This document shows, piece by piece, positions 44,956 to 55,187 of a stretch of DNA of 64,000 nucleotides; the first letter of the stretch is position 1, and the number at the start of each line of letters is the position of its first letter. The stretch is from Streptomyces sp. SAI-127. GTDB taxonomy: Bacteria > Actinomycetota > Actinomycetes > Streptomycetales > Streptomycetaceae. Made by a program: the position numbers and the translations under genes. The stretch lies in NCBI RefSeq assembly GCF_029894425.1, contig NZ_JARXYJ010000001.1:2418001-2482000 (forward strand). Direction: 5' to 3'. Below the pieces are notes generated by a model, which was given only the letters and a program-made list of their open reading frames with translations, was not told where the DNA came from and did not search any database.

Positions 44956-46061
44956 TGGATCGGCGTGTGCGCGCCGGTGAGGGAGACCCCGCTGCCGCCC
45001 CGCCGGCTCGCCACGATCTCCGCGGCGATCGACAGGGCCGTCTCCTCGGGCGTCCGCGCGCCGAGGTCCAGGCCGATGGGTGACCGCAGCCGCGCCAACT
45101 CCAGCTCGGTCACGCCGACTTCGCGCAGGCGCTCGTTGCGGTCGAGGTGGGTGCGGCGGGAGCCCATGGCGCCCACGTAGGCGACCGGGAGGCGCAACGC
45201 CAGCTGGAGCAGCGGGACATCGAACTTCGCGTCGTGGGTCAGCACGCACAGGACAGTCCGGGCGTCGACCTCCGTGCGCTCCAGGTACCTGTGCGGCCAC
45301 TCGACGACGATCTCGTCGGCCTCCGGGAAGCGCGCCTCGGTCGCGAAGACGGGGCGCGCGTCGCACACGGTGACCCGGTAGCCGAGGAACGTGCCGATCC
45401 GCACCAGCGCCGACGCGAAGTCGATCGCGCCGAAGACGATCATCCGGGGCGGCGGCACGGACGACTCGACGAGCACGGTGAGCGGGGCGCCGCAGCGCGA
45501 GCCCTGTTCACCGATCTCCAGGGTGCCGGTGCGGCCCGCCTCCAGGAAGGCGCCGGCCTCGGCGGCGATCGTGCGGTCCAGCTCGGGATGGGCGCCGAAA
45601 CCGCCGTAACCGGAGACGTCCTCGGGTCCTACGACGAGCGCGCGGCCGACGAGTTCCCGCGGCCCGGAGACGATCCGCGCCAGCGCCGCCGCCCGGCCCC
45701 GCGCGGCGGCTTCCAGCGCGGCCGCGACCACGGTACGGACGGGGTCACCCGCCCGGACCGGGGTGACGAGGATGTCGATGACGCCACCGCAGGTCAGGCC
45801 GACGGCGAAGGCGTCCTCGTCGCTGTAGCCGAAGCGCTCGAGGACCGACTCCCCGTCCTCCAGCGCCTGTTGGCACAGTGCGTAGACCGCGCCCTCCACA
45901 CAACCGCCGGAGACCGAGCCGATCGCCGTGCCGTCGGCGTCCACCGCGAGGGCGGCGCCGGGCCGGCGGGGCGCGCTGCCGCCGACGGCCACGACGGTGG
46001 CCACGGCGAAGTCACGTCCCTGCTCGACCCACCGGTGCAGCTCGTCGGCGATGTCCAGCAT
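44907..46061 (-). CDS. xdhC: XdhC-family molybdenum-cofactor maturation protein
   Basis: The 384-residue protein has the two XdhC parts: an N-terminal domain with VAVGGSAPRRPGAALAVDAD, SVSGGCVEGAVY and GLTCGGVIDILVTP, and a C-terminal Rossmann domain with RMIVFGAIDFASALVRIGTF, VTVCDARPVFATEARFPEAD and VAYVGAMGSRRTHLDRNERL. XdhC binds molybdenum cofactor, helps its sulfuration and inserts it into xanthine dehydrogenase. It is downstream of the NCS2 permease on the same strand, 46 bases apart, and belongs with the xanthine dehydrogenase genes. CxGG and the GAxG(S)RR motif are intact. Confidence 0.92.
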   Translation of the reverse strand: MLDIADELHRWVEQGRDFAVATVVAVGGSAPRRPGAALAVDADGTAIGSVSGGCVEGAVYALCQQALEDGESVLERFGYSDEDAFAVGLTCGGVIDILVTPVRAGDPVRTVVAAALEAAARGRAAALARIVSGPRELVGRALVVGPEDVSGYGGFGAHPELDRTIAAEAGAFLEAGRTGTLEIGEQGSRCGAPLTVLVESSVPPPRMIVFGAIDFASALVRIGTFLGYRVTVCDARPVFATEARFPEADEIVVEWPHRYLERTEVDARTVLCVLTHDAKFDVPLLQLALRLPVAYVGAMGSRRTHLDRNERLREVGVTELELARLRSPIGLDLGARTPEETALSIAAEIVASRRGGSGVSLTGAHTPIHHDVTSEPVRRIGSVA

Positions 46062-46107
46062 GTCTCGGTCTCCTTCACAGCGGTTGCGTACGGGTGCGTT
46101 CGAGCGG

Positions 46108-47565
46108 CTAGTGCACGCCCATCCAGCTCTCGATCGGGTGGAGGGCGTAGTACACCAGGAAGATCGCCGTCAGTCCCCACATGAAGGCGCCGATCTCCCG
46201 CGCCTTGCCCTGCGCTGCCTTGATCGCGACGTACGAGATGACGCCGGCGGCGACGCCCGCCGTGATCGAGTAGGTGAACGGCATGATCACGACGGTCAGG
46301 AAGACCGGGATCGCGGTGGCGCGGTCGGCCCAGTCGACATGGCGGGCGTTCATCATCATCATCGCGCCGATCACCACCAGGGCGGCGGCCGCGACCTCGC
46401 CCGGCACGATCGCCGTGAGCGGGGTGAAGAACAGACAGGCCGCGAAGAACAGCCCGGTGACGACGGAGGAGAGGCCGGTTCGGGCGCCCTCGCCCACTCC
46501 CGTCGCCGACTCCACGAAGACGGTCTGGCCGGAGGCACCCGCCACTCCGCCGATCGCACCGCCCGCGCCGTCGATGAACAGTGCCTTGGACAGGCCCGGC
46601 ATCCGGCCCTGCGCGTCGGCGAGTCCGGCCTCGGTGCCGACGCCGATGATGGTGGCCATCGCGTCGAAGAACCCGGCGAGCACCAGCGTGAACACGATCA
46701 TGCCGACCGTCATCGCGCCGACCTCGCCCCAGCCGCCGAACTCGACCTTCCCGAAGATCGAGAAGTCGGGCATGGAGACCGCGCTGCCGTGCAGTTCGGG
46801 GGCTCCGCTCGCCCACTGCCTGGGGTCCACGGCCCCGACCGCGTTGAGGAACACGGCGAGTACGGTCCCGCCGACGATGCCGATCAGGATCGCGCCGGGG
46901 ACGCCTCGCGCCTGGAGCATGAAGATCGCGAGGAGGGTGACGGCGAACAACAGGACGGGCCAGCCCGCGAGTTCACCCGTGGGACCGAGGGTCACCGGGG
47001 TGGCCTCGCCCTGGTGGACGAAACCGGCCTTGTAGAAGCCGATCAGTGCGACGAACAGGCCGATGCCCATGGTGATCGCGTGCTTGAGGGCCAGCGGAAT
47101 CGCGTTCATGATCATCTCGCGCAGGCCGGTGACGACCAGCAGCATGATGACCACGCCGTACATCACGCACATGCCCATGGCCTGCGGCCAGGTCATCGCG
47201 GGCGCGACCTGCGAGGACAGGACGCCGGAGACGGACAGGCCGGCGGCGAGCGCCAGCGGCACCTTGCCGAAGAAGCCCATCAGCAGGGTGGTGAAGGCCG
47301 CCGCGAACGCGGTCGCGGTGATGAGTGCCTTCTGGCCGAGCGTGTCCCCCGCCGCGTCCTTGCCGGACAGGATCAGGGGGTTGAGCAGGAGGATGTACGC
47401 CATCGCCATGAAGGTGGTGACGCCGCCGCGCAGTTCACGCGCGACCGTGGATCCTCGCCGGGATATGTGGAAGTACCGGTCGAGCCAGGACCTGCCGGCC
47501 GGGACGCGGGTGCCTTCTCCCGCGTCGTCGGCCGTGGTCCTGGGCTCCAGGGACTGCTGGGTCAT
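46108..47565 (-). CDS. NCS2-family guanine/hypoxanthine permease (AzgA-like)
   Basis: The 485-residue protein has 12-14 membrane helices. Family motifs are visible: RGGVTTFMAMAYILLLNPLI, LPLALAAGLSV-type helix, ALKHAITMGIGLFVALIGFY, FFDAMATIIGVGTEAGL and SGQTVFVESATGVGEGARTG. AzgA-type carriers take up hypoxanthine, guanine or adenine with protons, which fits its position between xanthine dehydrogenase and xdhC. GGGAGA lies before the ATG at 47565. A hairpin lies between it and the xdh structural genes, so it may have its own promoter or be reached by read-through. Confidence 0.92.
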   Translation of the reverse strand: MTQQSLEPRTTADDAGEGTRVPAGRSWLDRYFHISRRGSTVARELRGGVTTFMAMAYILLLNPLILSGKDAAGDTLGQKALITATAFAAAFTTLLMGFFGKVPLALAAGLSVSGVLSSQVAPAMTWPQAMGMCVMYGVVIMLLVVTGLREMIMNAIPLALKHAITMGIGLFVALIGFYKAGFVHQGEATPVTLGPTGELAGWPVLLFAVTLLAIFMLQARGVPGAILIGIVGGTVLAVFLNAVGAVDPRQWASGAPELHGSAVSMPDFSIFGKVEFGGWGEVGAMTVGMIVFTLVLAGFFDAMATIIGVGTEAGLADAQGRMPGLSKALFIDGAGGAIGGVAGASGQTVFVESATGVGEGARTGLSSVVTGLFFAACLFFTPLTAIVPGEVAAAALVVIGAMMMMNARHVDWADRATAIPVFLTVVIMPFTYSITAGVAAGVISYVAIKAAQGKAREIGAFMWGLTAIFLVYYALHPIESWMGVH

Positions 47566-47672
47566 GGTGCCGTCTCCCAAGGTTCACAGGGACACCCGCG
47601 CAACCGCCTTTTCGGGCACGGGATTTGGGATGTGCACGACCCGGGGGACGGCCCAGGACGGACAGTTGGGGG

Positions 47673-47695
47673 CCCGGGGGAGCAAGTCCCCCGGG
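47673..47695 (-). terminator. Hairpin after the xanthine dehydrogenase operon
   Basis: CCCGGGGGA and TCCCCCGGG pair perfectly around a 5-base loop. The hairpin begins 16 bases past the stop of the molybdenum subunit and precedes the NCS2 permease, giving at least partial termination. Confidence 0.7.
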
Positions 47696-47710
47696 AAACT
47701 CACCGGTTCA

Positions 47711-50098
47711 TCACGTGCCGGTCAGGTGCTCCGGCCGTACCGGCGTCCTGTTGAGCTCCAGCCCGGTCGCGTTGCGGATCGCCGCGAGCACGGCCGGGGT
47801 CGAGGACAGGGTGGGTGCCTCCCCGACGCCGCGCAGCCCGTACGGGGCGTGGTCGTCGGCGAGTTCGAGCATGTCGACGGGGATGGTCGGCGTGTCGAGG
47901 ATCGTGGGGATCAGGTAGTCCGTGAAGGAGGGGTTCCTGACCTTCGCCGTCTTCGGGTCGACGATGATCTCCTCCATCACCGCGACGCCCAGGCCCTGGG
48001 TCGTACCGCCCTGGATCTGGCCGATGACGGACAGCGGGTTCAGCGCCTTGCCGACGTCCTGCGCACAGGCCAGCTCGATCACCTTGACCAGCCCGAGCTC
48101 GGTGTCGACCTCGACGACCGCGCGGTGGGCGGCGAAGGAGTACTGGACGTGTCCGAAGCCCTGCCCGGTACGCAGGTCGAAGGGCTCGGTCGGCCGGTGC
48201 CGCCACTCCGCCTCGACCTCGACGCTCTCGCCCTCGAGCACGTCGACCAGGTCCGCGAGGACCTCACCGCCGTCGGTGACGACCTTGCCGCCCTCCAGGA
48301 GCAGCTCGGCGGTGGCCCAGGCCGGGTGGTATGAGCCGAACTTGCGGCGCCCGAGCTCCAGCACCTTCTCCCGGACGAGCTCGCAGGAGTTCTTGACGGC
48401 GCCGCCGGTGACGTACGTCTGACGGGAGGCCGAGGTCGAACCCGCCGAGCCCACCTGCGTGTCCGCGGGACGGATGGTCACCTGCGCGACCCCCAGCTCG
48501 GTGCGGGCGATCTGGGCGTGGACGGTGACCCCGCCCTGCCCGACCTCCGCCATGGCGGTGTGCACGGTGGCGACTGGCTCACCGCCGACGACCTCCATGC
48601 GGACCTTCGCCGTGGAGTAGTCGTCGAAGCCCTCGGAGAAGCCGACGTTCTTGATGCCGACCGCGTAGCCGACACCCCGCACGACGCCTTCGCCGTGGGT
48701 GGTGTTGGACAGACCGCCCGGCAGCTGCCGTACGTCGGCCGCCTCCCCGGCCGCGAGCCACTGCTGCTCCGGAGGGAGCGGCATCGCCTTGACGCGGCGC
48801 AGGAGTTCGGCGACGGGAGCCGGGGAGTCGACGGGCTGGCCGGTCGGCATGATCGTGCCCTGTTCCATGGCGTTCAGCTGCCGGAACTCCACCCGGTCCA
48901 TGCCCACCGCGTCGGCGAGCTTGTCCATCTGCGCCTCGTAGGCGAAGCACGCCTGGACCGCGCCGAAGCCGCGCATCGCGCCGCAGGGCGGGTTGTTGGT
49001 GTAGAGCGCGAGGGCCTCGATCTCGACGTCGTCGACGACGTACGGCCCGATGCCGAGCGATGCGGCGTTGCCGACGACCGCCGGCGAGGCGGAGGCGTAC
49101 GCGCCGCCGTCGAGGACGATCCGGCATTTGACGTGGGTCAGCCTGCCCTCACGCGTGGCGCCGTGCTCGTAGTAGAGCTTGGCGGGGTGCCGGTGGACGT
49201 GTCCGAAGAAGGACTCGAACCGGTTGTAGACGATCTTGACCGGCTTGCCGGTGCGCAGCGCGAGCAGGCAGGCGTGGATCTGCATCGACAGGTCCTCGCG
49301 GCCGCCGAAGGCCCCGCCGACGCCGGACAGCGTCATGCGCACCTTGCGCTCGGGCAGGCCGAGGACGGGCGCGATCTGCCGCAGGTCGGAGTGCAGCCAC
49401 TGGGTGGCGATGTAGAGGTGGACGCCACCGTCCTCGTCCGGCACGGCCAGACCCGACTCGGGGCCGAGGAAGGCCTGGTCCTGCATGCCGAAGGTGTACT
49501 CGCCCGTGACGACGAAGTCGGCCTTCTTCGAGGCCTCCTGGACGTCACCGCGGATGATCGGCTGCCGGTGCACGATGTTCGGGTGCGGGACATGTCCGAC
49601 GTGGTGGTCGTCGCGGCCCTCGTGGACGAGGATCGCGTCCGGCGCGGTGGCGGAGGCCTCGTCGGTGATGACGGGCAGCTCGCGGTACTCGACCTTGATC
49701 TTGGCGGCGGCGCGGCGGGCCGTCTCCGGGTGGTCGGCGGCGACGATCGCGACCGGCTCTCCGTGGTGCCGGACCTTGCCGTGGGCGAGGACCGGGGTGT
49801 CCTGGATCTCCAGACCGTAGTTCTTCACCTCGGTCGGCAGGTCGTCGTACGTCATGACGGCGTAGACGCCCGGCATGGCGAGGGCCTCGCTCGTGTCGAT
49901 GGACACGATCTCGGCGTGGGCGACCGTCGAGCGGAGGATCTGCCCCCAGAGCATGTCCTCGTGCCACATGTCGGACGAGTACGCGAACTCGCCGGTGACC
50001 TTGAGGGTGCCGTCGGGGCGGAGCGTGGACTCGCCGATGCCGCCCTTGGTCTTCGAACCCTGGGTGATCTTGGTGGGAGTGCCGTTGGGAGTGGACAC
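47711..50098 (-). CDS. Xanthine dehydrogenase molybdopterin-binding subunit
   Basis: The 795-residue large subunit of the three-part xanthine dehydrogenase oxidises hypoxanthine to xanthine and uric acid at molybdenum. Seen: IGESTLRPDGTLKVTGEFAY at the start, SGVGGAFGGREDLSMQIHAC, NPPCGAMRGFGAVQACFAYE, the AEVGQGGVTVHAQIARTELG stretch, QDVGKALNPLSVIGQIQGG, and near the C-terminus YGLRGVGEAPTLSSTP, whose Glu is the active-site base. The GTG at 50098 is one base after the TGA of the iron-sulfur gene. It is third in the operon FAD, 2Fe-2S, Mo. It does not carry the FAD or iron-sulfur domains itself. Confidence 0.94.
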   Translation of the reverse strand: MSTPNGTPTKITQGSKTKGGIGESTLRPDGTLKVTGEFAYSSDMWHEDMLWGQILRSTVAHAEIVSIDTSEALAMPGVYAVMTYDDLPTEVKNYGLEIQDTPVLAHGKVRHHGEPVAIVAADHPETARRAAAKIKVEYRELPVITDEASATAPDAILVHEGRDDHHVGHVPHPNIVHRQPIIRGDVQEASKKADFVVTGEYTFGMQDQAFLGPESGLAVPDEDGGVHLYIATQWLHSDLRQIAPVLGLPERKVRMTLSGVGGAFGGREDLSMQIHACLLALRTGKPVKIVYNRFESFFGHVHRHPAKLYYEHGATREGRLTHVKCRIVLDGGAYASASPAVVGNAASLGIGPYVVDDVEIEALALYTNNPPCGAMRGFGAVQACFAYEAQMDKLADAVGMDRVEFRQLNAMEQGTIMPTGQPVDSPAPVAELLRRVKAMPLPPEQQWLAAGEAADVRQLPGGLSNTTHGEGVVRGVGYAVGIKNVGFSEGFDDYSTAKVRMEVVGGEPVATVHTAMAEVGQGGVTVHAQIARTELGVAQVTIRPADTQVGSAGSTSASRQTYVTGGAVKNSCELVREKVLELGRRKFGSYHPAWATAELLLEGGKVVTDGGEVLADLVDVLEGESVEVEAEWRHRPTEPFDLRTGQGFGHVQYSFAAHRAVVEVDTELGLVKVIELACAQDVGKALNPLSVIGQIQGGTTQGLGVAVMEEIIVDPKTAKVRNPSFTDYLIPTILDTPTIPVDMLELADDHAPYGLRGVGEAPTLSSTPAVLAAIRNATGLELNRTPVRPEHLTGT

Positions 50099-50099
50099 G

Positions 50100-50635
<536 letters not shown>

Positions 50636-50636
<1 letters not shown>

Positions 50637-51526
50637 TACGCAGCTCCCTCCGTGGTGGCGGCGGTGCCGCGGTACGACTCCCAGGTCCAGGTCAGCGTGC
50701 GGCGGGCCATGATGGCGACCGCGTGGCGGCGGTAGCTCGCCGTGCCCCGGACGTCGTCGATCGGGTTGCAGGAGGCAGCGCAGAGGTCCGCGAACTGCTT
50801 GGCGACCGAAGGGGTGATGATCTTGCCGTTGTCCCAGAACCCGCCTTCTTCCAGAGCGGCGTTCAGAAACTCCTCGGCGGTCTTGGCCCGAACGGGTGTG
50901 GGGGCGGCCGAACCGATCCCCGTCCGCACGGTCCGCGTCCCGGGGTGCAGGGCGAGCCCGAAGGCGCACACGGCGATGACCATGGCGTTGCGTGTGCCGA
51001 CCTTGGAGTACTGCTGGGGCCCGTCGGCCTTCTTGATGTGCACGGCGCGGATGAGCTCGTCGGCCGCCAGCGCGTTGCGCTTCACGCCGGTGTAGAACTC
51101 GTCGATCGGGATGAGCCGCGATCCGCGCACCGACTCGACCTCGACCTCGGCGCCGGCCGCGAGGAGGGCGGGGTGGGCGTCACCGGCCGGGGAGGCGGTT
51201 CCGAGGTTGCCGCCGACGCCGCCGCGGTTGCGGATCTGCGGAGAGGCCACGGTGTGCGAGGCGAGGGCCAGGCCAGGGAGCTCGCCGCGCAGGTCCTCCA
51301 TGATCCGGGTGTACGGCACGGAGGCACCGAGCCGCACGCTGTCCTCGCCGACCTCCCACTCGGTGAGGTCGCCGACGCGGTTCAGGTCGAGCAGGTACTC
51401 GGGCCGCCGATGGTCGAAGTTGATCTCGACCATCACGTCGGTGCCGCCCGCGATGGGCACAGCGGTGGGGTGCTCGGCCTTGGCGGCGAGCGCCTCCTCC
51501 CAGCTGGCGGGGCGAAGGAAGTCCAT
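50636..51526 (-). CDS. Xanthine dehydrogenase FAD-binding subunit
   Basis: The 296-residue protein belongs to the CoxM/XdhB family: MDFLRPASWEEALAAKAEH, the FAD pyrophosphate loop VPIAGGTDVMVEINF, the second FAD motif RNRGGVGGNLGTASPAGDAH, and a C-terminal CO-dehydrogenase-like domain. It transfers electrons from the iron-sulfur subunit to NAD+ or another acceptor. It is the first gene of the xanthine dehydrogenase operon, and its ATG at 51526 follows AGAGAG. The divergent PucR gene 345 bases away is the likely regulator. An in-frame extension of 25 codons upstream has no coding character. Confidence 0.94.
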
Positions 51527-51871
51527 GACCGGCTCTCTTCTTCGTCTTGAGGGTCGTACGGATCGAGCCAGATCGTGTGCGGCGGGGCCCGGCTCGTTCA
51601 TATGCAGTTCACGTGGAGTGGAGCCAGTACACAGCGGCTTACTCCGACGGGGTCAGTCACGGAAACCATGAAGGAGTTGGCTGGTCGGGGCCGCCATCTT
51701 GTAGATTCATATGAACGGAGGTCCTCAGTAACCCCCATGTTTTCCTGCGGAAACGTGCGACACAGCCCATGTGACCTGGGACACAGCCCCGGAGACGGCA
51801 CGGGCCGCTCCGCACCTCACCGGACCCTTCCCCCATCGTAGATTTCGAGACACAGAACGGCGGCGACGAGA
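51527..51871. promoter_or_regulatory. Divergent xdh/PucR control region with TTCATATG motifs
   Basis: This 345-bp region has no supported gene. A 10-bp palindrome TTCATATGAA lies at 51706-51715, and a partial copy TTCATATG lies at 51597-51604, about 110 bases apart. Both are A/T-rich against a G/C-rich background and lie between divergent promoters, as expected for operators. A frame of 57 codons starting at 51669 inside it has no ribosome site I would trust. Confidence 0.45.
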
Positions 51872-53545
51872 ATGCGGCTGCGCGCACTGCTGGACACCGA
51901 CGCGCTGGGCCTGCGGCTGCTCGGCGGCGAGGACGAACTGGATCGCACCGTGCGCGGGGTGATGACCACGGACCTGCGCGACCCGAGCCGCTACCTCTCG
52001 GGCGGGGAACTGGTCCTGACCGGCCTCGCCTGGCGCCGGGACGCCGCCGACTCGGAGCCTTTCGTACGACTCCTCGTGCAGGCCGGAGTGGCCGGGCTGG
52101 CGGCCGGTGAGGCGGAACTGGGCAATGTCCCGGAGGACCTGGTGGTCGCCTGCGTCCGCCACCGTCTCCCTCTGTTCGCGGTGCACGAGTCGGTGGCCTT
52201 CGCGACGATCACCGAGCATGTCGTACGGCAGGTCTCCGGGGAGCGGGCCGGTGACCTGGCGGCCGTGGTGGACCGCCACCGCCGCATGATGACCTCCGGC
52301 CCGGCGGGCGGCGGCCCGGACGTGGTCCTCGACCTCCTGGGCTCCGACCTGGACCTGCGCGCCTGGGTCCTGTCCCCCACCGGCCGTCTGATCGCGGGCC
52401 CGAAGGTGGCGGGCCCCGGGCTGCCGGCGGACACCTGCGCGAAGCTCGCGGCGGAACACCTGGCGGCGGCCCGCACCGGGCGCCGCGGGCCCCACCGTGT
52501 CACGCTCGGCTCGTCGACGTACTCCCTCTTCCCGGTCCGCAGCTCCGGCCGCTCGCCCCAGGCCTCCAGGGACGTACGCGAGACGGTCCTGTCGGACTGG
52601 CTGCTGGCGGTGGAGGCGGACGCAGGCGACTGGCCGGAGGAACGCCTGGATCTCCTGCGGGGCGTCACCCAGCTGATCGCGGTCGAGCGGGACCGCAGGG
52701 ACGCGGCCCGCACGGTCCGCCGCCGGCTGGCCCAGGAGGTCCTGGAGCTGGTCCAGACGGGAGCGGCACCGGCCGAGATCGCCGCCCGCCTCAGGGTGGC
52801 CGCCCCGGTCCTCCTCCCCGGCCTGGGAACGGCCCCGCACTGGCAGGTGGTGGTGGCCAGGGTCGAATGGCAGGACGGCGACCTGGAGGGCGGTCCCGTG
52901 GCCCAGTCGCTCCTGGAGGAGATCCTGGTGGACCCGTCGGCCACGGGCCCCGAACCCTCCGACCGCATAGCGGTGGCGCACACGGGCGACGAGGCGATCG
53001 CCCTGGTCCCCCTCCCGGCGGTCTCCACCGAGCACGACGGCTCCGAGGCCGGCATCCTGGCGGACGCCCTCCTGGAATCCGTACGGGACCCCCTGGCGGC
53101 CGGCCTGGACGACGACGGCAGGGTCACCCTTGGCGTCAGTGCGTCGGTCCACTCGGCGGAGGGCCTCAGAGGCGCCCTGGAGGAGGCCCGCCACGCCCGC
53201 AGGGTGGCCGCGGCCCGCGCCGGCAGGGTCTGCGCGGCAGGGCACCAGGAGCTGGCCTCGCACGTGCTGCTGCTGCCCTTCGTGCCGGACGACGTCCGCC
53301 GTGCCTTCACGGCCCGCCTCCTCGACCCGCTCCGCGACTACGACCGCCGTCACCGGGCCGAGCTGATCCCCACCCTGGAGGCCTTCCTGGACTGCGACGG
53401 CTCCTGGACCCGCTGCGCCACCCGTCTCCACCTGCACGTCAACACGCTGCGCTACCGCGTCGGGCGGATCGAGCAGTTGACGAGCCGGGACCTCTCGCGC
53501 CTCGAGGACAAGCTGGATTTCTTCCTGGCACTGCGGATGAGCTGA
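51872..53545 (+). CDS. PucR-family transcriptional regulator of purine catabolism
   Basis: The 557-residue protein has an N-terminal PucR domain (MRLRALLDTDALGLRLLGGE, DLRDPSRYLSGGELVLTGLA, VACVRHRLPLFAVHESVAFA), a middle region with a GGDEF-like remnant, and the C-terminal PucR helix-turn-helix (LIPTLEAFLDCDGSWTRCAT, RLHLHVNTLRYRVGRIEQLT). It is divergent from the xanthine dehydrogenase operon, and PucR proteins in Streptomyces and Bacillus control purine degradation genes in response to pathway intermediates. The ATG at 51872 has GACGAGA before it. Whether it activates or represses is not readable. Confidence 0.9.
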   Translation: MRLRALLDTDALGLRLLGGEDELDRTVRGVMTTDLRDPSRYLSGGELVLTGLAWRRDAADSEPFVRLLVQAGVAGLAAGEAELGNVPEDLVVACVRHRLPLFAVHESVAFATITEHVVRQVSGERAGDLAAVVDRHRRMMTSGPAGGGPDVVLDLLGSDLDLRAWVLSPTGRLIAGPKVAGPGLPADTCAKLAAEHLAAARTGRRGPHRVTLGSSTYSLFPVRSSGRSPQASRDVRETVLSDWLLAVEADAGDWPEERLDLLRGVTQLIAVERDRRDAARTVRRRLAQEVLELVQTGAAPAEIAARLRVAAPVLLPGLGTAPHWQVVVARVEWQDGDLEGGPVAQSLLEEILVDPSATGPEPSDRIAVAHTGDEAIALVPLPAVSTEHDGSEAGILADALLESVRDPLAAGLDDDGRVTLGVSASVHSAEGLRGALEEARHARRVAAARAGRVCAAGHQELASHVLLLPFVPDDVRRAFTARLLDPLRDYDRRHRAELIPTLEAFLDCDGSWTRCATRLHLHVNTLRYRVGRIEQLTSRDLSRLEDKLDFFLALRMS

Positions 53546-53672
53546 AACCTGTGAGGCCCCGGACTCCCACGACTTTGTGAATTCCTTCACCCACCCCCTT
53601 GGCCGGGCCTGTTGTTTCGTGCTGAGATGCCGCCACCACTCATAGCTCGACGGCGCGCTCGGGGAGGGCAAC

Positions 53673-54446
53673 GTGGCGCATACCGCCATGTCTGGTAACG
53701 GAACGACCGCCGGTGACGATCCACTCCAGACCGCGGTATGGCGGCTGCGCTCCCGGGCCTGCTGGGCCGACGCGGCCGCCCTGCTCCAACCGGTCACCGC
53801 GCAGGCGGCTCTGCAGAGAGCGGCGCTTCTGGTGGAACGCTGCCTGTACACGGAGCAGGGCTGGGCGGAGGCGGAGGACGCGCTGCGCACCGCCGAGGCC
53901 ATGGCCCACAGCGACGGCGAACGCGGAGCGGCCGCTTGTGAAAGAGGGCAACTTGCGTACGCCTCGACGCTTCACGGGGTCCGTGACCGCGCGGACGAGG
54001 CGAGGGCGGCGCTGGGCCGTGCGGCGGCGCTGATCCCTCCGGGGGTGGAGGCGAGGGCGCTGCTGGACTTCCGCCGAGGTCTGCTGGCGGAGAACCTGGC
54101 CCACGCTCCCCAGGCGGCCCGGGCGGCCTACCGCCGCGCCCACGCGGGCGCCACGGCGCACTCCGACCCCCTGCTCCTGTCCTTCACTTGGCGCCACCTC
54201 GCCGGACTCGCCCTGCGGGACGGCGAGTTGGCCGAGGCGCGGCACGGCTTCGCCGAATCACTCCGGATCCGGGAGGAGTTGGGCTACCTGGTGGGAACGG
54301 CACCGGCCCTCGCCTCCCTCGCGGACGCGGAGGTGGAACCGGAGGCGTCCCGACTCCGCGCGGAGGCGGGGCGGTTGTACCGGTTGCTGGGGGGCGTACC
54401 TACGTGGCTGGCCCGACAGTTGACTCCGCCGGCGGCCACGGCGTGA
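53673..54446 (+). CDS. TPR-like helical protein of unknown function
   Basis: The 257-residue protein is built of helical hairpins with Ala-rich TPR character (AEDALRTAEAMAHSDGERGA, AACERGQLAYASTLHGVRDR, ADEARAALGRAAALIPPGVE, RDGELAEARHGFAESLRIRE). GGGAGGG lies before the GTG at 53673. No enzyme motif, signal or membrane segment is seen. TPR-like folds usually mediate protein contacts. It stands alone after the PucR gene and before the repeat-rich spacer. Confidence 0.7.
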   Translation: MAHTAMSGNGTTAGDDPLQTAVWRLRSRACWADAAALLQPVTAQAALQRAALLVERCLYTEQGWAEAEDALRTAEAMAHSDGERGAAACERGQLAYASTLHGVRDRADEARAALGRAAALIPPGVEARALLDFRRGLLAENLAHAPQAARAAYRRAHAGATAHSDPLLLSFTWRHLAGLALRDGELAEARHGFAESLRIREELGYLVGTAPALASLADAEVEPEASRLRAEAGRLYRLLGGVPTWLARQLTPPAATA

Positions 54447-54452
54447 TGTGAC

Positions 54453-54735
54453 CGGGGCGCCTATGGGGGTGCCGGGTCAGGTTGTCGGGCGGCTGCGGGT
54501 CCGTTGTGGCTGGTCGCGCAGTTCCCCGCGGGCCGCGTGCGCGGGGCTTGGGCGGGGCGCCTACGGGGTGCCGGGTCGGGCTGTCGGGCGGCTGCGGGTC
54601 CGTTGTGGCTGGTCGCGCAGTTCCCCGCGGGCCGCGTGCGCGGGGCTTGGGCGGGGCGCCTACGGGGTGCCGGGTCGGGTTGTCGGGCGGCTGCGGGTCC
54701 GTTGTGGCTGGTCGCGCAGTTCCCCGCGCCCCTGG
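54453..54735 (+). repeat. Three tandem copies of a 99-bp unit
   Basis: The motif TGTCGGGCGG recurs at 54483, 54582 and 54681, each within a nearly identical 99-bp unit that contains GCGCAGTTCCCCGCG. The unit begins directly after the stop of the TPR gene. Since 99 is a multiple of three, frames stay open through it, but no start, ribosome site or natural composition supports a protein. Confidence 0.8.
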
Positions 54736-55187
54736 GGAGTTGCAGTCACCCGCGCCACGACGGACCGATCCCCACCTCACGCGCCACGACCGACCGTTGG
54801 CCGCACCGCGCGCCACGACGGACCGTTGGCCGCACCGCGCGCCACGACGGACCGTTGGCCGCACCGCGCGCCACGACGGACCGTTGGCCGCACCGCGCGC
54901 CACGACGGACCGTTGGCCGCACCGCGCGCCACGACGGACCGTTGGCCGCACCGCGCGCCACGACGGACCGTTGGCCGCGTACGGCGCGAAGGGGACGGGG
55001 TGGGGGGTGTCCGCCCGCAGCGGCCGGCGTCCGTCACCGAGCACTGCTGGAGCAGCCGAGCCGCCGGACCGAGGACGGATACCCCCCACCCCGGCCCCGA
55101 CCCACAACACACCCGCACGCGCTACACCCGCCCCCACCGGGGCCGAAACGGGCCGCCGCAGGCATCCAGGGGCGCGGGGAACTGCGC
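54714..55187. repeat. Inverted pair of a common Streptomyces intergenic repeat
   Basis: GCGCAGTTCCCCGCGCCCCT at 54714-54733 is repeated exactly on the other strand at 55168-55187. This sequence family is one I have met often between Streptomyces genes, near transcript ends. Here two copies face each other and bracket the 29-bp minisatellite. Partial copies also occur inside the 99-bp units. Confidence 0.7.
54752..54983 (+). repeat. 29-bp minisatellite, eight units
   Basis: Units start at 54752 (diverged), 54781, 54810, 54839, 54868, 54897, 54926 and 54955. The core is CACGACGGACCGTTGGCCGC; the central units are identical, the first is the most diverged and the last loses its final bases. There are no spacers. 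The even identity suggests recent slippage or unequal recombination. Confidence 0.85.

Noticed and set aside
51669..51841. Short frame MKELAGRGRHLVDSYERR in the xdh/pucR region
   Set aside because: No convincing ribosome site, no family resemblance, and it lies in the control region.
54752..54983. 29-bp direct repeats, the length of some CRISPR repeats
   Set aside because: Units follow each other directly with no spacers and no cas genes are near. It is a minisatellite.
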